Assembly (NCBI GenBank): GCA_019155185.1
Contig: CM032816.1
Location: forward strand, 5,051,010-5,115,009
Length of the DNA: 64,000 bases
DNA from: Beaufortia kweichowensis
Lineage: Eukaryota > Chordata > Actinopteri > Cypriniformes > Gastromyzontidae
Direction: 5' to 3'
In this document: positions 1 through 11,320 of the stretch, one piece after another
How positions within the stretch are numbered: position 1 is the first letter of the stretch
Layout: each line of letters opens with the position of its first letter
Position numbers and translations under genes: made by a program
The notes under the pieces: generated by a model
The model's database searches: none
Told to the model about the DNA's origin: nothing
What the model saw: the letters and a program-made list of their open reading frames with translations, nothing else

Positions 1-518
1 AAGTTACAGAGTTGTCTGGGAGTCATGTGCACGTGTGTTTACACTTTCACTGCCGTTTGTTGTGCCTCTCCATGTGTATGTGTGTATGAAAATGATGCTC
101 GCCCCTCAGATCAGGTCTGTCACAATCTTCCTCTGCGCTTTTCCTGTACCGCGTTCCTCCCGTCCTGCGCTGTGTTTGTCGTAGACACGCGTCTGTGGTG
201 TCTTTCATTAGATGTGATTACATCTGTGATGTCAGCAGATGCGATTAATGGAATTAGGACGTATTTGTGAGAACTAGTCATGTTTTTGCATTGGACTTTT
301 GTCACATTGTCGCTCAAAACAAGTTGGTCTTCGGACTATAATGAAGTTGTGCTTTCAAACATGCTTTCAAATTTGTGGAAGGACTTTTTGTAAATGAAAC
401 TCGCAAATCAGCAGTATTACAGAACATTTTTAAATATCATTTGTTTCATGATATTTGATATACATCTTGCTATTGTTTTTTGTGTCTGTATTATGTTGAT
501 GTAATGACATAGCAAACT
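1..518. other. Non-coding stretch, no recognised element
   Basis: The first 250 bases are TG-rich and of mixed composition. The rest grades into AT-rich sequence. Short reading frames occur on both strands but overlap each other and match nothing I know. I see no splice-flanked exon, RNA gene or terminal inverted repeat here. Confidence 0.5.
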
Positions 519-820
519 TTAACCTGATAACTGTCAATGTACATATTGAGCATACATGATACAGTTTTTTACATTTTAGATATACATTTTTTTATTAATT
601 AAGGATTTTCTTATAAATAACATTACCTTTTATTTTTAAAATAATTGTATGTGTTTGTTATGAAAATGTTTCAAATATTTATTCCAGTCTTAAAGCTTTC
701 CATCAATATATAGTTTGTCATGATTAGATTAAAATTCAACAATGAAATATTAAAGTGAATAGAAAAATAATAAGTGTTCCTCCTGTGGAACGTTGACAGT
801 TAATGAAAAAAAAAGGTTAA
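519..820 (+). mobile_element. TTAA-ended MITE, copy 1 of 3
   Basis: This 302-base AT-rich element begins TTAACCTGATAACTGTCAA and ends AGGTTAA, so the outer ends are inverted repeats. Near the right end is CGTTGACAGTTA, the reverse complement of the inner left end. The internal landmarks ATATATAGTTTGTCATGATT, ATGAAATATTAAAGTGAATA and CCTGTGGAACG recur in the same order at 30373 and 52640. There is no reading frame of note. The CC...GG ends flanked by TTAA would suit a piggyBac-type target site, but that assignment is inference. I cannot name the family. Confidence 0.7.
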
Positions 821-1480
821 TTTAATTTGGCATTTATTTACTTAAATGAATTATGCAATTAAATTGAAAATGTAATTTTTTACTACTGGTTTACTACTTA
901 CTACTAAGAAAATCAATCAAGTAGATGCGTACGCACCTTTTGTAATCAAAATTTAACGTTTAAAATCTGCTTTAGTGCTCTAGTAGAGATTACTTTTTCT
1001 TTGCTTTTTCTTTTTTTCTTTATTAACATGAACAATAAAAGTAATTTTTGCACGATTTGATCTGTTTTTATTTAAAGAGTGCCAGCATTACTAAACGTTG
1101 ACTGGCTATGTCAGCGAAGCCCTTTAGGCTCAGTTAATATCTTCGTCAAGGTTAATGGCATGAACAATGCTTACAGAAAGCCCTCAAAAAGATGAAAGGA
1201 ACATTAAACAAAAGCTAATTTTTGCAACTTTGATATGCGCCTTTGATACAATGCTAATGAGATCACATGCAGCGTCTTCTGCTGAAATCTATTCTCATCC
1301 GTTAATTATGCCGCTCAGATATTCCGCAACTTGCACGCGAAACTATTTCATGCGGCGGGAAGTACGGACGGTTCTTAAATACTGACACTGGAATTGGGAT
1401 GCTTAGCGGCTAGTCGTGTGACGGCGATAGCCGATAGCGTTAGCAGCATTAGCAGCCTGTGAAGGCTAATTGCACGGTGG
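821..1480. other. AT-rich non-coding stretch
   Basis: AT-rich up to about 1080, then of more balanced composition. Near 1425-1470 there is a run of short GCTAG/TAGCG/TTAGCAG-like direct and inverted words. I see no gene or mobile element. Confidence 0.4.
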
Positions 1481-1830
1481 TGGGAACAGTAGGCATCGTT
1501 CGCACATAACTAATGAACAGTCCTCAGCTTTGAACACGCCGTTCAACATCCTTCAGCTCTAATTAATGACTCGTCCAACGAAGATCCACCGAAGCCTTTT
1601 CGTGCCTATTATCCAGAACTTTAATGGCGTCCTGCATTAAATGTGCCGAATAATGTAAAGCCCCATCTTTCTCCTGGAGATCGTCTTTGGCTACGTGTGT
1701 TTTTCTAATGAATTAAAGATGGCTTCCCTTCTCTTTTTCTCAGCTGGGGTAAACACACGGCAGACACATCATTTGCATGCAGATTTATACAAATGAGAGT
1801 CATGCTTAATGCAGACTTCAGATAATGGGC
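1480..1830. promoter_or_regulatory. Candidate conserved non-coding element
   Basis: High-complexity sequence bordered by AT-rich DNA. It has a homeodomain-type core TAATTAATGA at 1560-1569 and a POU octamer ATTTGCAT at 1771-1778 embedded in a palindrome-like TTGCATGCA. It is free of repeats and of useful reading frames. The motifs are seen directly; enhancer function and conservation are inferences. Confidence 0.3.
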
Positions 1831-2389
1831 CAGAAAGTAAGAGACACTTAAACCAGAGGATCTGCATTTGTAGATAGAAGAGTATCATCTTGTAGTTTCA
1901 CATGTAATGTGTTTTATCTTCCAAATTAAATTAAATGCAGGTGTAAACATTTTCTGATTTGATCGCTCACACGTTCAATATCCAGATTTGCATTTCATTC
2001 GCAGTGTAAACGGGTTAACTATTGAATTTCAATAAAAAAACACACTTTAAATCATATCATCTTGTTTTATTTTTAGTGCATTATTAACATAGTGCCATGT
2101 TAAATTTTGCTGGTATCATAAGTGGTCATACAAGCTGCATTCACTGAAAATACCGTCATGAAATTTGCCACTTGCCAAGTTAATACAACATGATTTTTTT
2201 TCAAAATATTGTCACAATTTAATTATATAATGTTGAATTAACTACCTTGGTCAGTTTGAGACTGATTCGTGTTGTATTAAAGTAAACTGGGCAGAGGATT
2301 GAGTTTCCAGCATGCTTTGCATGTGACTAAATAACTTTAATCAACATTATTAATCAACATTATTAATGTTTATTATTCTGTTGTGTTGA
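1831..2389. other. AT-rich non-coding stretch with a small tandem repeat
   Basis: Mostly AT-rich. At about 2340-2366 the word TCAACATTATTAA occurs twice in tandem. No gene or known transposon is visible. Confidence 0.4.
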
Positions 2390-3380
2390 TTTTTGTGATC
2401 TGACGCAGGCCAGGTCAATAGCCAAACGGCGCTCTGACCAACTGACCGTCAGGTATATCGTCTCCGAGAGCGGGCACCCTGCAGGCCCTTCTGACAAAAA
2501 CCACAGCTGATGTGAAAATGGCTCAATTAGAGAAGCCTTAAACTTATTAGGGCCCGTGTTTGTCCCCCTGAGGCCCGCCAGTGTTTTCCTAGCTGCTTCT
2601 GCAGTCAATACTGCTCTTGTGCATTAAAAAACGCATTCTTGACGGGCACTCAGGAGCCTGAGGGATGTGGCATAAACCGCTCTCCTGGCGAACGCTTAAA
2701 CAAAGAATCAGAGGCACAATTACCCATATTGTTTTCCTGGAGTGAACAACAAAACCCAACACTGTATCCCTGACTGTTTCTCCTTTAGGCTGATCATACA
2801 CGCTGTGTGGTACTTTGAGATCAAAGCATCTACTTGTGAATCAGGTGGTCGGATGTGACGGGTAGTAAAAATAAGGGTCTGTGTTGGAGACGGCAGGATC
2901 GTTTTTACGTCTCTGACAATTACGGTTCTCCCTGATGGGCAGCGTCGGTTCAGTTTCGGTGTTAAGAGACTTTGTCAAATTTGCGGTTCGTCAAACACGG
3001 GGCGAGGTCGTCTACAGTCAGTCATCCCCCATTAACGCCGGCCCCTATTAGCTTTCTCCGATAGAAGTGGCTGAGGTGCAGTCATTTATATAAACAGTGT
3101 CATGGTGTCACGGACACGTCCGGCCTTGGTCTCGCCGCGCCGTCTTACCGCGCCTCATCAGGCCCTGTGATCAGGCGCGGATGCATAATACATCAGACAG
3201 GCCGTGAGAGAAGGAAGAGACATTTATCACTGTCCACCTTTCAAATTAGATCTCCAAGACAAGGCAATCAGTCATAGGCATCAGTATTCCAAACTCGTGC
3301 CGAGAGGCGCTCAGGTGGACTTCTGCTCCCCGGGGTGCCTCTCCCAAACCCCCAGACGCTCCGACACGCTCCCCTAACAA
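2390..3380. promoter_or_regulatory. Candidate conserved non-coding block, GC-rich hairpin inside
   Basis: About 1 kb of balanced, repeat-free sequence with scattered CpGs. The arms CCGCGCCT (3148-3155) and AGGCGCGG (3173-3180) form a perfect 8-base inverted repeat with a 17-base loop. Reading frames of 70-81 codons on the minus strand are short and overlap each other, and they show no splice-bounded structure. Regulatory function is inferred from complexity only. Confidence 0.25.
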
Positions 3381-4126
3381 CTGTTTCATGTGTTTAACCG
3401 TACATATGACTGGGTTTTCTATCCCACCGGAGGAACAGAAGTAGACGCATCTTGCATCCGTAGCGCTCGCAGAATAATCTTGGGAGTGTCTGTGCTGTCA
3501 GTTTCACAATAGGGAAAGAATTCACAGTCTGAGAAAATCTTTCCATATTTTTCAGTTCGTTTGCTATTAACTCGTAGAGTCCACAAGAACAAAACGTGGC
3601 ATCATCTATTACAGCTAAATGCCTCAATGGAGGGGAACATAGAGAGTCTATAAAGATAAAGCCGCTTGAAGCCTTATGGCATTCGGAGATTGAACCGGCA
3701 CTGAGAGATTAAGCTGAAGCCTCCAAAAGAGCTTTTATTTTTCCCCAACTAATGCCACTTGTCATGCCAAACACACCAGCACAGTGATGCTCTACCAGGG
3801 AGCTTGTGCTGACAAATTAATCATTACTGCATTTACTAGGCAGATACAACAGTATTTGATGTGACAAGCTATGTCGGCTTATTTGTTACGGTATTATTTG
3901 TAGTCTGACATGAGCATGGATGACCTAACAGTTTATTAACTTTTATATCTCTTTATATCAAAGTGTGAGTAACCTGAGATATCTTTTTTTCTTTTTCCCC
4001 TACTTTGCTTCCACCCATTGATGATTCAACTTCAGGTAAGAAAATTTCTCACACGTGTTCCAAAATTGTAACACTTAAAAAAAGTTATATATATGAGTAT
4101 ATGCTTACAGAATATAAAGCATTTAG
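3381..4126. other. Non-coding stretch, no recognised element
   Basis: Mixed composition. The part near 3700-3850 is repeat-free and CNE-like, with AAATTAATCATTA at about 3815. A pyrimidine tract at 3990-4034 ends in CAG directly followed by GTAAG, which gives acceptor- and donor-like signals with no exon between them. I see no gene. Confidence 0.35.
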
Positions 4127-4387
4127 TTGGGCTGCACAGTATGGAGGAAAAATGTGATAACTTGGCAAATAATATAATATCCAATCAAAAAGCAATATGC
4201 TGATGAAAAAATACATGATCAACATGCATGTTTCATATTCCTTCTCGGAAAAGAAAGCATCGTTGAACTTTCTGTAAATGAACAGTCATATTTTACTATT
4301 GCAGTAAACGAATCAGAAAATTGAAACGTGAATATGATGTGAACATTTGTGATATTAAGATAACTTTTATATGTTGTGCAAGCCCAA
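4127..4387. mobile_element. MITE with TTGGGCTGCAC ends
   Basis: The element opens TTGGGCTGCACAGTA and closes TGTTGTGCAAGCCCAA, which are near-perfect inverted repeats about 260 bases apart. The interior is AT-rich with no coding capacity. The GGGCTGCAC...GTGCA-GCCC end type is common in fish genomes as a short non-autonomous DNA element. The superfamily is not determined here. Confidence 0.65.
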
Positions 4388-5438
4388 GTATTAAGTCTTA
4401 AAAACTTACATAATATTTAGCACCTCGGACCAATAATCAGTAATAAAAAAACACAATCAGAAATGTGTATAAAACAATAAGTGAACCAAAAACATACTAA
4501 AGGAAACTTAAGTAACTTTAGGTTTGAGAGTGTATTTTAAATACCCATTTCATTTTAACATCTATGAGAAATTAACTATAATTGCAAAACTTTTAATCAC
4601 TATGAGTGTTATCAAATGATATGGCTTTATTAAGATACATTCACAGATCCGTGAGCCGTGATTCAGGTGAATTCCTGTATTCAGCATTTATTTTTAATGA
4701 TGTCAAAAAGCATACGTGATGTATTTAACTAGGACTGTACTGTATCATAACTCCAAGTACTCTGTTGTGCAGAATAACTATTTAACCAACTCTTTAAATA
4801 ATTACAAAAAATCTGAATAAATAATGTGCTTTGCTTATTTATTATAAATAAAGAACGTAAAATTCCAAATGCTTTCTTTGGTGGAAAAGTACTTTTGCTT
4901 CAACCATCCCTGAAAAATAACCAATTTATTCTTGCACTTCTTTGAGGACTCAATGGAAATGTATTTCTTTTGTATTTCATTTATGCTTGTATTTACCCGT
5001 GTCCAATTGGGATCGGATCACTTGAGACGGATGTTAATATCAGGTATAAGCAGAGGCAAAGAAACGCAGCCACATAATTTGATGTTCCAATCTGAGACGA
5101 GATATTGTTATATTATTGTCTTGACTAGAAATTTTCACTGGAAATACCTAAAAAATCTGTCTGGTGTTGATGTACAACAGTGAATTTGTCCCAGAACTGG
5201 CCGTTCTCCGGAAGATAGTGTTTGGGAAGTAAGGCCCATAGTATAAAAAGACCAGAGAGACACCCATGATCATTTTAAAGAATGAGATATGCGAGACTGT
5301 ATGTTATGTATATTGTTTAAATTATATGCATAGATGCTTTTCTCCACCTTGGTTGGAAAACATGTTGGAAAACAGTGTATTATGTGTAGGACAGAGCGTT
5401 CTGGAAACATGCAGCCTTAGCACAAGCATTGAAAAGAT
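4388..5438. other. AT-rich non-coding stretch
   Basis: AT-rich with short A and T runs. The reading frames at 4932-5183 and 5266-5493 are 75-83 codons, unrecognised, and show no splice context. No transposon ends were recognised. Confidence 0.4.
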
Positions 5439-5984
5439 ATGTCATCATCTTACAATGAAAGTCACCCAAAAACCACACTGGAGTGGCATTTAACCAAGAA
5501 AGTGTTCGTTTTTAAGTGTCCCAGTCAAAACACAATCTCAATCCAATGGAACATCTGTAGAAAAACTTTCACAAACAGACTCCATTTTAATATTGGCAGT
5601 GTGCTTGAGCAACTTCAGAGTCGTCTTTTTTTAGACACTAAAAAGATTCATTTCTGGACATTTATTATAATGCAGGTGACAGGACTGGGTCTGTTTTCTG
5701 TAAAACAAATGAAGAACAAAGAACAGATGTACAGACGTACTCTTACCAAACATCATCACTTTTTCCATAGCGCTGCAATGTGTCGCTGTAATGGTTTCCT
5801 TGAGGTTGTGAATTACCTCAAAGGTGGAAGCAATTGGTGGAGTCTTGGCGTATCTTGCTGTTGTTTTATAAACGTTGTCAAAGTTAAAGACACAACGTGT
5901 GATCCAGCGATAGGTTATTGTGAGAAAAAGGCAGCGAAAATGAGCGTGTATACTGTATTGTTTCGATTGCTTTTGTTTCGTTAA
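5439..5984 (+). other. Unrecognised 181-codon open frame, probably not a gene
   Basis: This is the longest open frame in the window that does not come from a simple repeat. It starts MSSSYNESHPKTTLEW and ends just before a SINE head. It is basic and rich in Cys, His and Phe, with no domain, signal peptide or membrane segment that I recognise. A 147-codon frame overlaps it on the opposite strand (5631-6074), which argues that the stretch is simply poor in stop codons. A near-perfect inverted repeat, CCTTGAGGT / ACCTCAAAGG, lies at about 5799-5825. It could be a decayed fragment of a mobile element. Confidence 0.15.
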
Positions 5985-6243
5985 CTCAACAGGTAGAGTA
6001 ATTCGAATTGTTCGAATCCAAGAAAAAACACTTATCCAAAAGCATAAAAATATCAACATCTCTGTTTGAAGCATAAAATTGCAGGTTACTTTTTTGTATA
6101 GGCTTACTGTTGCAAATCAGGGTAAGATACATACTTTCAAACACTTTTTAATGGTTGAAATCAACCCAAAAAAGTTACAGCAGCTTTGAATGATCTAGAA
6201 GAGGCTTTATATAAAAGTGTCTGCCAAATGCGTACATGTAAAG
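5978..6243 (+). mobile_element. Degenerate tRNA-derived SINE with an internal insertion or divergence
   Basis: The head GTTAACTCAACAGGTAGAG (from about 5980) followed by GTTCGAATCC matches a tRNA-like A box and B box. After about 170 bases without clear similarity comes the tail ATAAAAGTGTCTGCCAAATG followed by CGTACATGTAAA (to 6243), the standard 3' end of fish tRNA-SINE and L2-type elements. Head and tail belong to one family, but the middle is diverged or disrupted. Confidence 0.55.
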
Positions 6244-7309
6244 TTATACGTTATAAAACTAATGACTAAATGATATAAAACGAATGACTGAAGTGCACTT
6301 CAGGTGCTATAATATGACTGGAGAAATAAAATGTTTAAGGCCTTGAAAATAGCTACTAGACCAGCTGAATATTTTAAGAAGTAGGAAACATTGGTTGAGC
6401 GTTTTAAATCTAGGTTAGTTTCTGGTGGCAGAAGTTCAAACGTGAAGGTCATGAACCCAAAGAACACCAGTGTTACAAATGGGATCCTGGAATTCCTCAT
6501 TCAGGTGTCTTGTTAATTTCTTCATATTTAATTTGTCTCATTGTGTCATTGGTCAGGTCATGACCCACATGATTACCTTCTGACCCCGCGGTGGAGAAAA
6601 ACGAGAAATACAAAAATGTGTATATGTCCCATGATGCTCGACGGGCTTTTATGAGGTGGTGGTGGTGCATGCAGTATGTGAGAGGCTCATTTGTAGTTTC
6701 TGAAGAGTAGAGAGAGAACAGAGAGAGGGCGATCAATAGCTGACAGAACGTGCGTCCTGAACAGGCCCCCGCGGGACCGGCGCAAACTCACGCTTTCACA
6801 TCGTTCCTGCTCTGACAGGAAGCAAGAATGCGCTCGACACCTCGCGCGGAGACACTATAGTAACAGGCTAGGGAGACGACCTGCAGGAAAGAGTAGCACC
6901 TATGCTCTTTTAAAGAAGAAATGAGAGAATGAAAAATGAATATTTTCCACCAATCAGGTGACAGCTCTTTGGACGTGCCCCAGGACTGTCCGGGCTCATA
7001 ATGTGTTTTACTGTTTTTGTGTCTGTGGGGATGAGATGATCATGCTCAACAAGTGTCTTTTAGGCCAGTAAAACTATAAAAGCAGTGCGTGGTTATTGCA
7101 CAGGTGAGCACAGTCACAAACAGTTTTTAGCCGGATTCAAAACTGAAATTTTGAAAGATTCAGTAATGCTGCTTCGTTACATTTTTCAGGCCACGTTTTG
7201 CGAGGCAAAAATGAGATCACGCTCACGGCAAACAGGTAATCAATGACGGGTGAGGGAAAGCCATTTTAATAGTTTCTGACCTCTGAGCAATAATTGATTT
7301 AATTCACTC
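6244..7309. other. Non-coding stretch
   Basis: AT-rich up to about 6500. From about 6540 to 6900 the composition is more balanced, with CpGs near 6765-6860. No exon, RNA gene or transposon end was recognised. Minus-strand frames of 66 and 79 codons are unremarkable. Confidence 0.35.
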
Positions 7310-7640
7310 TATTTCAGTCCATTTTTTTGCAGCTGGGGGTGCAGACACCCAACGTTTCCATCTTTGTATGCGCACGGCGAGAGTCTCCGCTCTGGATTGC
7401 CATAAGGAAGCACAATTACTTACATGAAAGAGCCAGACTTTCAAATGAGCTTTGTATTTACCTTGCAAAACAAGACGGGGGGCAGGTGTGGACAACATCA
7501 AGGTTTATGTATTCCTCAGACCCAGCCGAGCAAATCAATAGTTATAATTTAATAAGAAAAATGGTTTGATTGAGAAAATGAGTCAGCCCTCTCGAGTATC
7601 AAAGAATCCATTTAGAGTTGTGTCATTACCAGCTATTTGA
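7310..7640. promoter_or_regulatory. Candidate conserved non-coding element with E-box and GGGTG/CACCC inverted pair
   Basis: Repeat-free and high in complexity. It contains CAGCTG (7330-7335) immediately before GGGTG-caga-CACCC (7337-7350), an inverted pair of CACCC-type boxes. Frames on both strands are open for 65-80 codons but unrecognised. Enhancer activity is inference. Confidence 0.3.
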
Positions 7641-7978
7641 GATAATGAGTTGGAGGCTCGCCGCGTGTTGCGCAAACCGAAGGATGCGATTGGTTTTACG
7701 GGGCGTGACCAATGTTTTTTTTTGTTACGTGCAATGGACCATATAAATCACATAATGTAAACCATTTATTATGTTATTCTGATATCTGAAAGCTGTTTTT
7801 CAAATCTCTTTTTGTTTAACCACAAAGGCTGTGAGTAATGTTGTCTAAAGGTTTCGGATTCAGTTAATGGCTTTCCTCTGGAGCTGCTACTTTCAGTTTT
7901 GTGATCTGTGCATTTTATAGTCTGTTAAAAATGAACTATTTGAAGCCATTATCTCATTATTAAACAATTGCTAACCAA

Positions 7979-8504
7979 AATATGAAAATTATTTTACTCA
8001 ACTTTAATGCCATCCCAGCCATATACTGTATTTTAGTTGTATATACTGTATTTTTCCTTTTTTAGTTAAAGATGAACAAATAATTCAAAAATTATTGAAT
8101 TATTGTCATGTTGTCTTGGATCCAAAATGTTAAAACGTTAAAATAAATACATCATTAAAGTAATCAAAATTGATTTCATTGGGTTAATAAATGTCTTCTA
8201 AAGCAAAAAGTGTGTTTGTGAAAGAAACCGTTTAATATTTTAACCTTATTTAGTGATTGATATATTGTGCATTCATGGAAAACTGATCGGCGTGCTAAAT
8301 TTAAATATGGCGGCACATCAATAATTTGGAATCTCGTATATATGTTGAACAGTTGCCATATGCGTGTTTCCTCACGAGATTTATATTTTAATATTTTTAT
8401 TATAATTTAATTTAAATGATTTGTTTGTGTACAACTGAAGAAAGTCATATGCAGTAAGGATGGCATGAGGGTAAATCTTTATTTTTGGGTGAACTATTCT
8501 TTTA
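7979..8504. mobile_element. Diverged palindromic MITE of the GGGTGAACTAT type
   Basis: The right end reads GAAGAAAGTCATATGCAG, GGCATGAGGGTAAAT, TTTTTGGGTGAACTATTC, the usual 3' half of cyprinid palindromic MITEs. The left end has ATTATTTTACTCA followed by ATGCCATCCCAG, the corresponding 5' part. Between them lies AT-rich sequence including GCAAAAAGTGTGTTTGTGAA. The outer boundaries are approximate and no coding capacity is seen. Confidence 0.5.
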
Positions 8505-9917
8505 ATCTGACAGATTTGATAAAGTTTTTTTTTTTGTCAATTTTTTGATTGAATTTTTGATTTTTACTAAATTCAATGTCATATTATCACACTTGGAAAA
8601 AACATAATGAGTAAAAAGACCATCAAAGAGTAAAGAGTCAATTCCAAACACAGACTGTGTAAATATAGTCACTGTTTGTTTGAAGATCTTAGGAAAAATA
8701 AGAAAGATAACCCTCAAAACCTTGCAATACACACATGTACACAGAGAAAGAGCAAAACACTGCAGGCAACCAAGAGAGATCAGAGGAAAGCAAGTCTTTG
8801 GCTCTGGCTCTCATCATTCTCTTTGGTCTGACCGGGCCAGTACACGGGTGTTAAAACCCTCTCTTACCATGGACAAATATTCCTATAGAATATATTGAAT
8901 CAGATGCTCTTCAAGCTTGTAAGGTATATCCAGACCAATACTAAAGAGCTTAGCTCAGGCCGGATAAACAATCAGCCTTGCGAAAAAAACCCTGTTTGTG
9001 ACTAAAGCTGAGTAGGGAAAAATGAAGAAAGTGCTGCTGAAAGGAAAGGAAAAATCAGTATCGCACAGCGACGTAGAGGTTTGATTTGATCTGTGATGTC
9101 GGATAATGACAGTTTGGACCAGGTATTGAGAGGGACGTGCGTATCTGGGGATTTGACTCCACAGCGGCGTGTATGGGCCGTGTGTCTAACAGATAACAGC
9201 CTATCCCGCCTCTCCCCAGCAGCAGACAGGGAGGAAGAGAGACCTGCTGTTGAATTATTGGCCGTATGAAATCTTCTGAGATTGCAGTATGGAGTGTGTC
9301 AAAGTGCTTTCTTTACGTAAGCATTTACAGTTCAACATGGCTTTTAATTCTCAACTTCACCGATCGGATAGTAAAATTAAGTTTTTGGGGTGTATAGCTG
9401 TGAAACTTTCAGCCTCGTCACCCTTAAATACTGCCTGTAAAAGAGGGAATAATTGCGTTATGGTGTTTTTGAATACTGTCAGGACTGTGAATAGTGCTCG
9501 ATTTACTTTCTTTAAAAGTAAAAGATGTCCCTGTTGTGCATGATTCATCACTGTGTATTATTTTGAAAAGAAAAATGTTTGTTTTCATAATCTCTTCATA
9601 ATCAAAATGTAGTTTTATTTCAGGATGATGTAACCAAAGTTTCCTCTGTGGAAAAAAACACTGTTACCCGATAATATTCTTTTTAGTTCGCTTGTTTTTT
9701 CTTTGTAGTTTTATCAAAACCCATTCATTTAAATGAAGTAGAAAAGAAAAAACGGATTTGTTTGAGATTTGTTTTTTAGAATGTTGCCAGATATTTGAAA
9801 CAAACATCACTAACTTGGCAACCACTTACCTAAAGCTATATTACTTAAGTCTTTAGTTATACCGTATGTGAGACAGATATAAAATTTCTGTGCGCTCGTG
9901 AAAACAGGTTATCACAC
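8505..9917. other. Non-coding stretch, no recognised element
   Basis: AT-rich flanks surround a middle part (about 8930-9280) of more balanced composition. No gene, RNA or transposon end is recognised. The reading frames present are shorter than 85 codons. Confidence 0.4.
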
Positions 9918-10010
9918 GCCGCTGTGGAATACTTGATTCCGATTGGCTGGTCGCAGCATTCAACAACTGTGAGTCAACTTGACCATGAAAATAATTTACT
10001 CATAAATGAA
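9918..10010 (+). repeat. Dispersed repeat with TACTTGATTC-GATTGGC core, copy 1
   Basis: The segment GGAATACTTGATTCCGATTGG, shown here only as a landmark, is followed by a GTCAACTTGACCATGAAAAT stretch. Both recur in order at 23866-24000, where about 50 extra bases separate them. The copy is incomplete: the right end found in copy 2 is not evident here. It is probably a non-autonomous DNA element. Confidence 0.5.
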
Positions 10011-10629
10011 AACAGCCTGTGTGTATCTAACACAATGTCCTTAATTGGAGCGATGCTCTGGGTAGCCACACCGACCGTGCAACCTGATAACCTCATAACT
10101 GCTTTAAACATCAAAATGTTGTGATTGGCTGTGATTGTGTCTCATCTCACAGCAGTGTAAGGGTCAGAGACTGTCGGAAAGAAATGAATTCACTGTTTTC
10201 ATTTCACAAAATCTTGCATTACAAGTGAATAAAAAGGGTAGAATATGTCTTAAGTCAGCTAACAGGGCACAAGTACATATAGTGTAAGTGTGTGTGTATT
10301 TGTGTGTAAGAAAGAGGGTGTAATGGTAAAAGCAGACTAGTGGCAAGGTCACCTCTGCTGTAGCCGGGCTGGGCCGGGCCGGGCAGATCGAAGGCACGGC
10401 GAAGGGGGTACCGTAATACAGGCCCGGTCTCTCAGGAATGCTTCACGAGAATCTCCTGCCATACCTGAGGCGGCCGCTCATTTATCTGAAATGCGCTGCT
10501 CCGAACTGCTAACGACCAGCTCAAATTGGACTATTTTTTCCTATTTGTCAGGCAGCCAGCTGCACCGCTTCTAGCGTGCATCTGTGCAGACGGAAAAGGC
10601 ACAGGACAAAGAAAGTTTGCCGCTTGTTG
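10011..10629. other. Non-coding stretch with GC-rich part
   Basis: Between 10350 and 10480 there is a GC-rich portion with a short tandem GGGCCGGGCC word, then mixed sequence. No gene recognised. Confidence 0.35.
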
Positions 10630-10630
10630 T

Positions 10631-10674
<44 letters not shown>

Positions 10675-10676
10675 TC
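10630..10676. repeat. (TTTC)n tetranucleotide microsatellite
   Basis: About twelve uninterrupted copies of the tetranucleotide. It creates stop-free Phe/Leu/Ser frames that are artefacts. Confidence 0.97.
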
Positions 10677-11107
10677 GTGTTCTTGTTTTATATCAGTCTT
10701 GGTTGTTGTGTCCGATTCCCCTGGAGGTTCAGAGGTGACTGAGGTTTATGGTTTTGTTCCCTGAGACATTTCGAAGTTGTGTTTGCACTGGAGAGGTTCT
10801 TCACCAGAAGCTGAAATCCGGTCTGGGTTTCACAGTATAACGTCGTAAATGTCTGGATCTTGATATTTTGGAAACTGATGAACAGCAACGCTGGTTTTAG
10901 TTTGAACGCTGGTTTTAACAAAAAAGATTATTAAAGCACTTTACTAGCCCGATAGCACAAACTATACGCTACATTGTATTTACTGTTAAAATTAATTTCA
11001 GCACATTATTAATATAATATAAATATACTGTATCTAATAAAAATGAATTTTTTTTTTTGTAAATAACTATACATTTTATTATATAGTGCATAATACAATA
11101 TAATTAC

Positions 11108-11320
11108 AGTTAGTCATTTTTTGTGATTTACTGTTTTCTACATAAAATCATCCTAAATAATGTAAAGAACATTCTGTGAAAATACAACCTTGATATCTTT
11201 AATATTGATCGAGTAAGATTGTGTCAAAGATTTCAATCGTAGTGAACTCAAACTTTATTGCTCGTTATCTCAGACCTCAATTTTTAGACTTTAGCCTGGT
11301 TTTCCCAGACAGGGTCACAT
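11108..11320 (+). mobile_element. MITE with CAGGGTCACA end, copy 1 (left end lost)
   Basis: It ends GACTTTAGCCTGGTTTTCCC then AGACAGGGTCACAT. The interior shares TAATGTAAAGAACATTCTGTG and the TTTACTGTTTTCTAC word with the copies at 19316 and 53779. The left terminal TGTGA-CCTG is not present, so this copy starts inside the element. Confidence 0.65.

Noticed and set aside
3985..4040. Splice-acceptor-like tract directly followed by GTAAG
   Set aside because: No bases remain between the acceptor and donor, so there is no exon.
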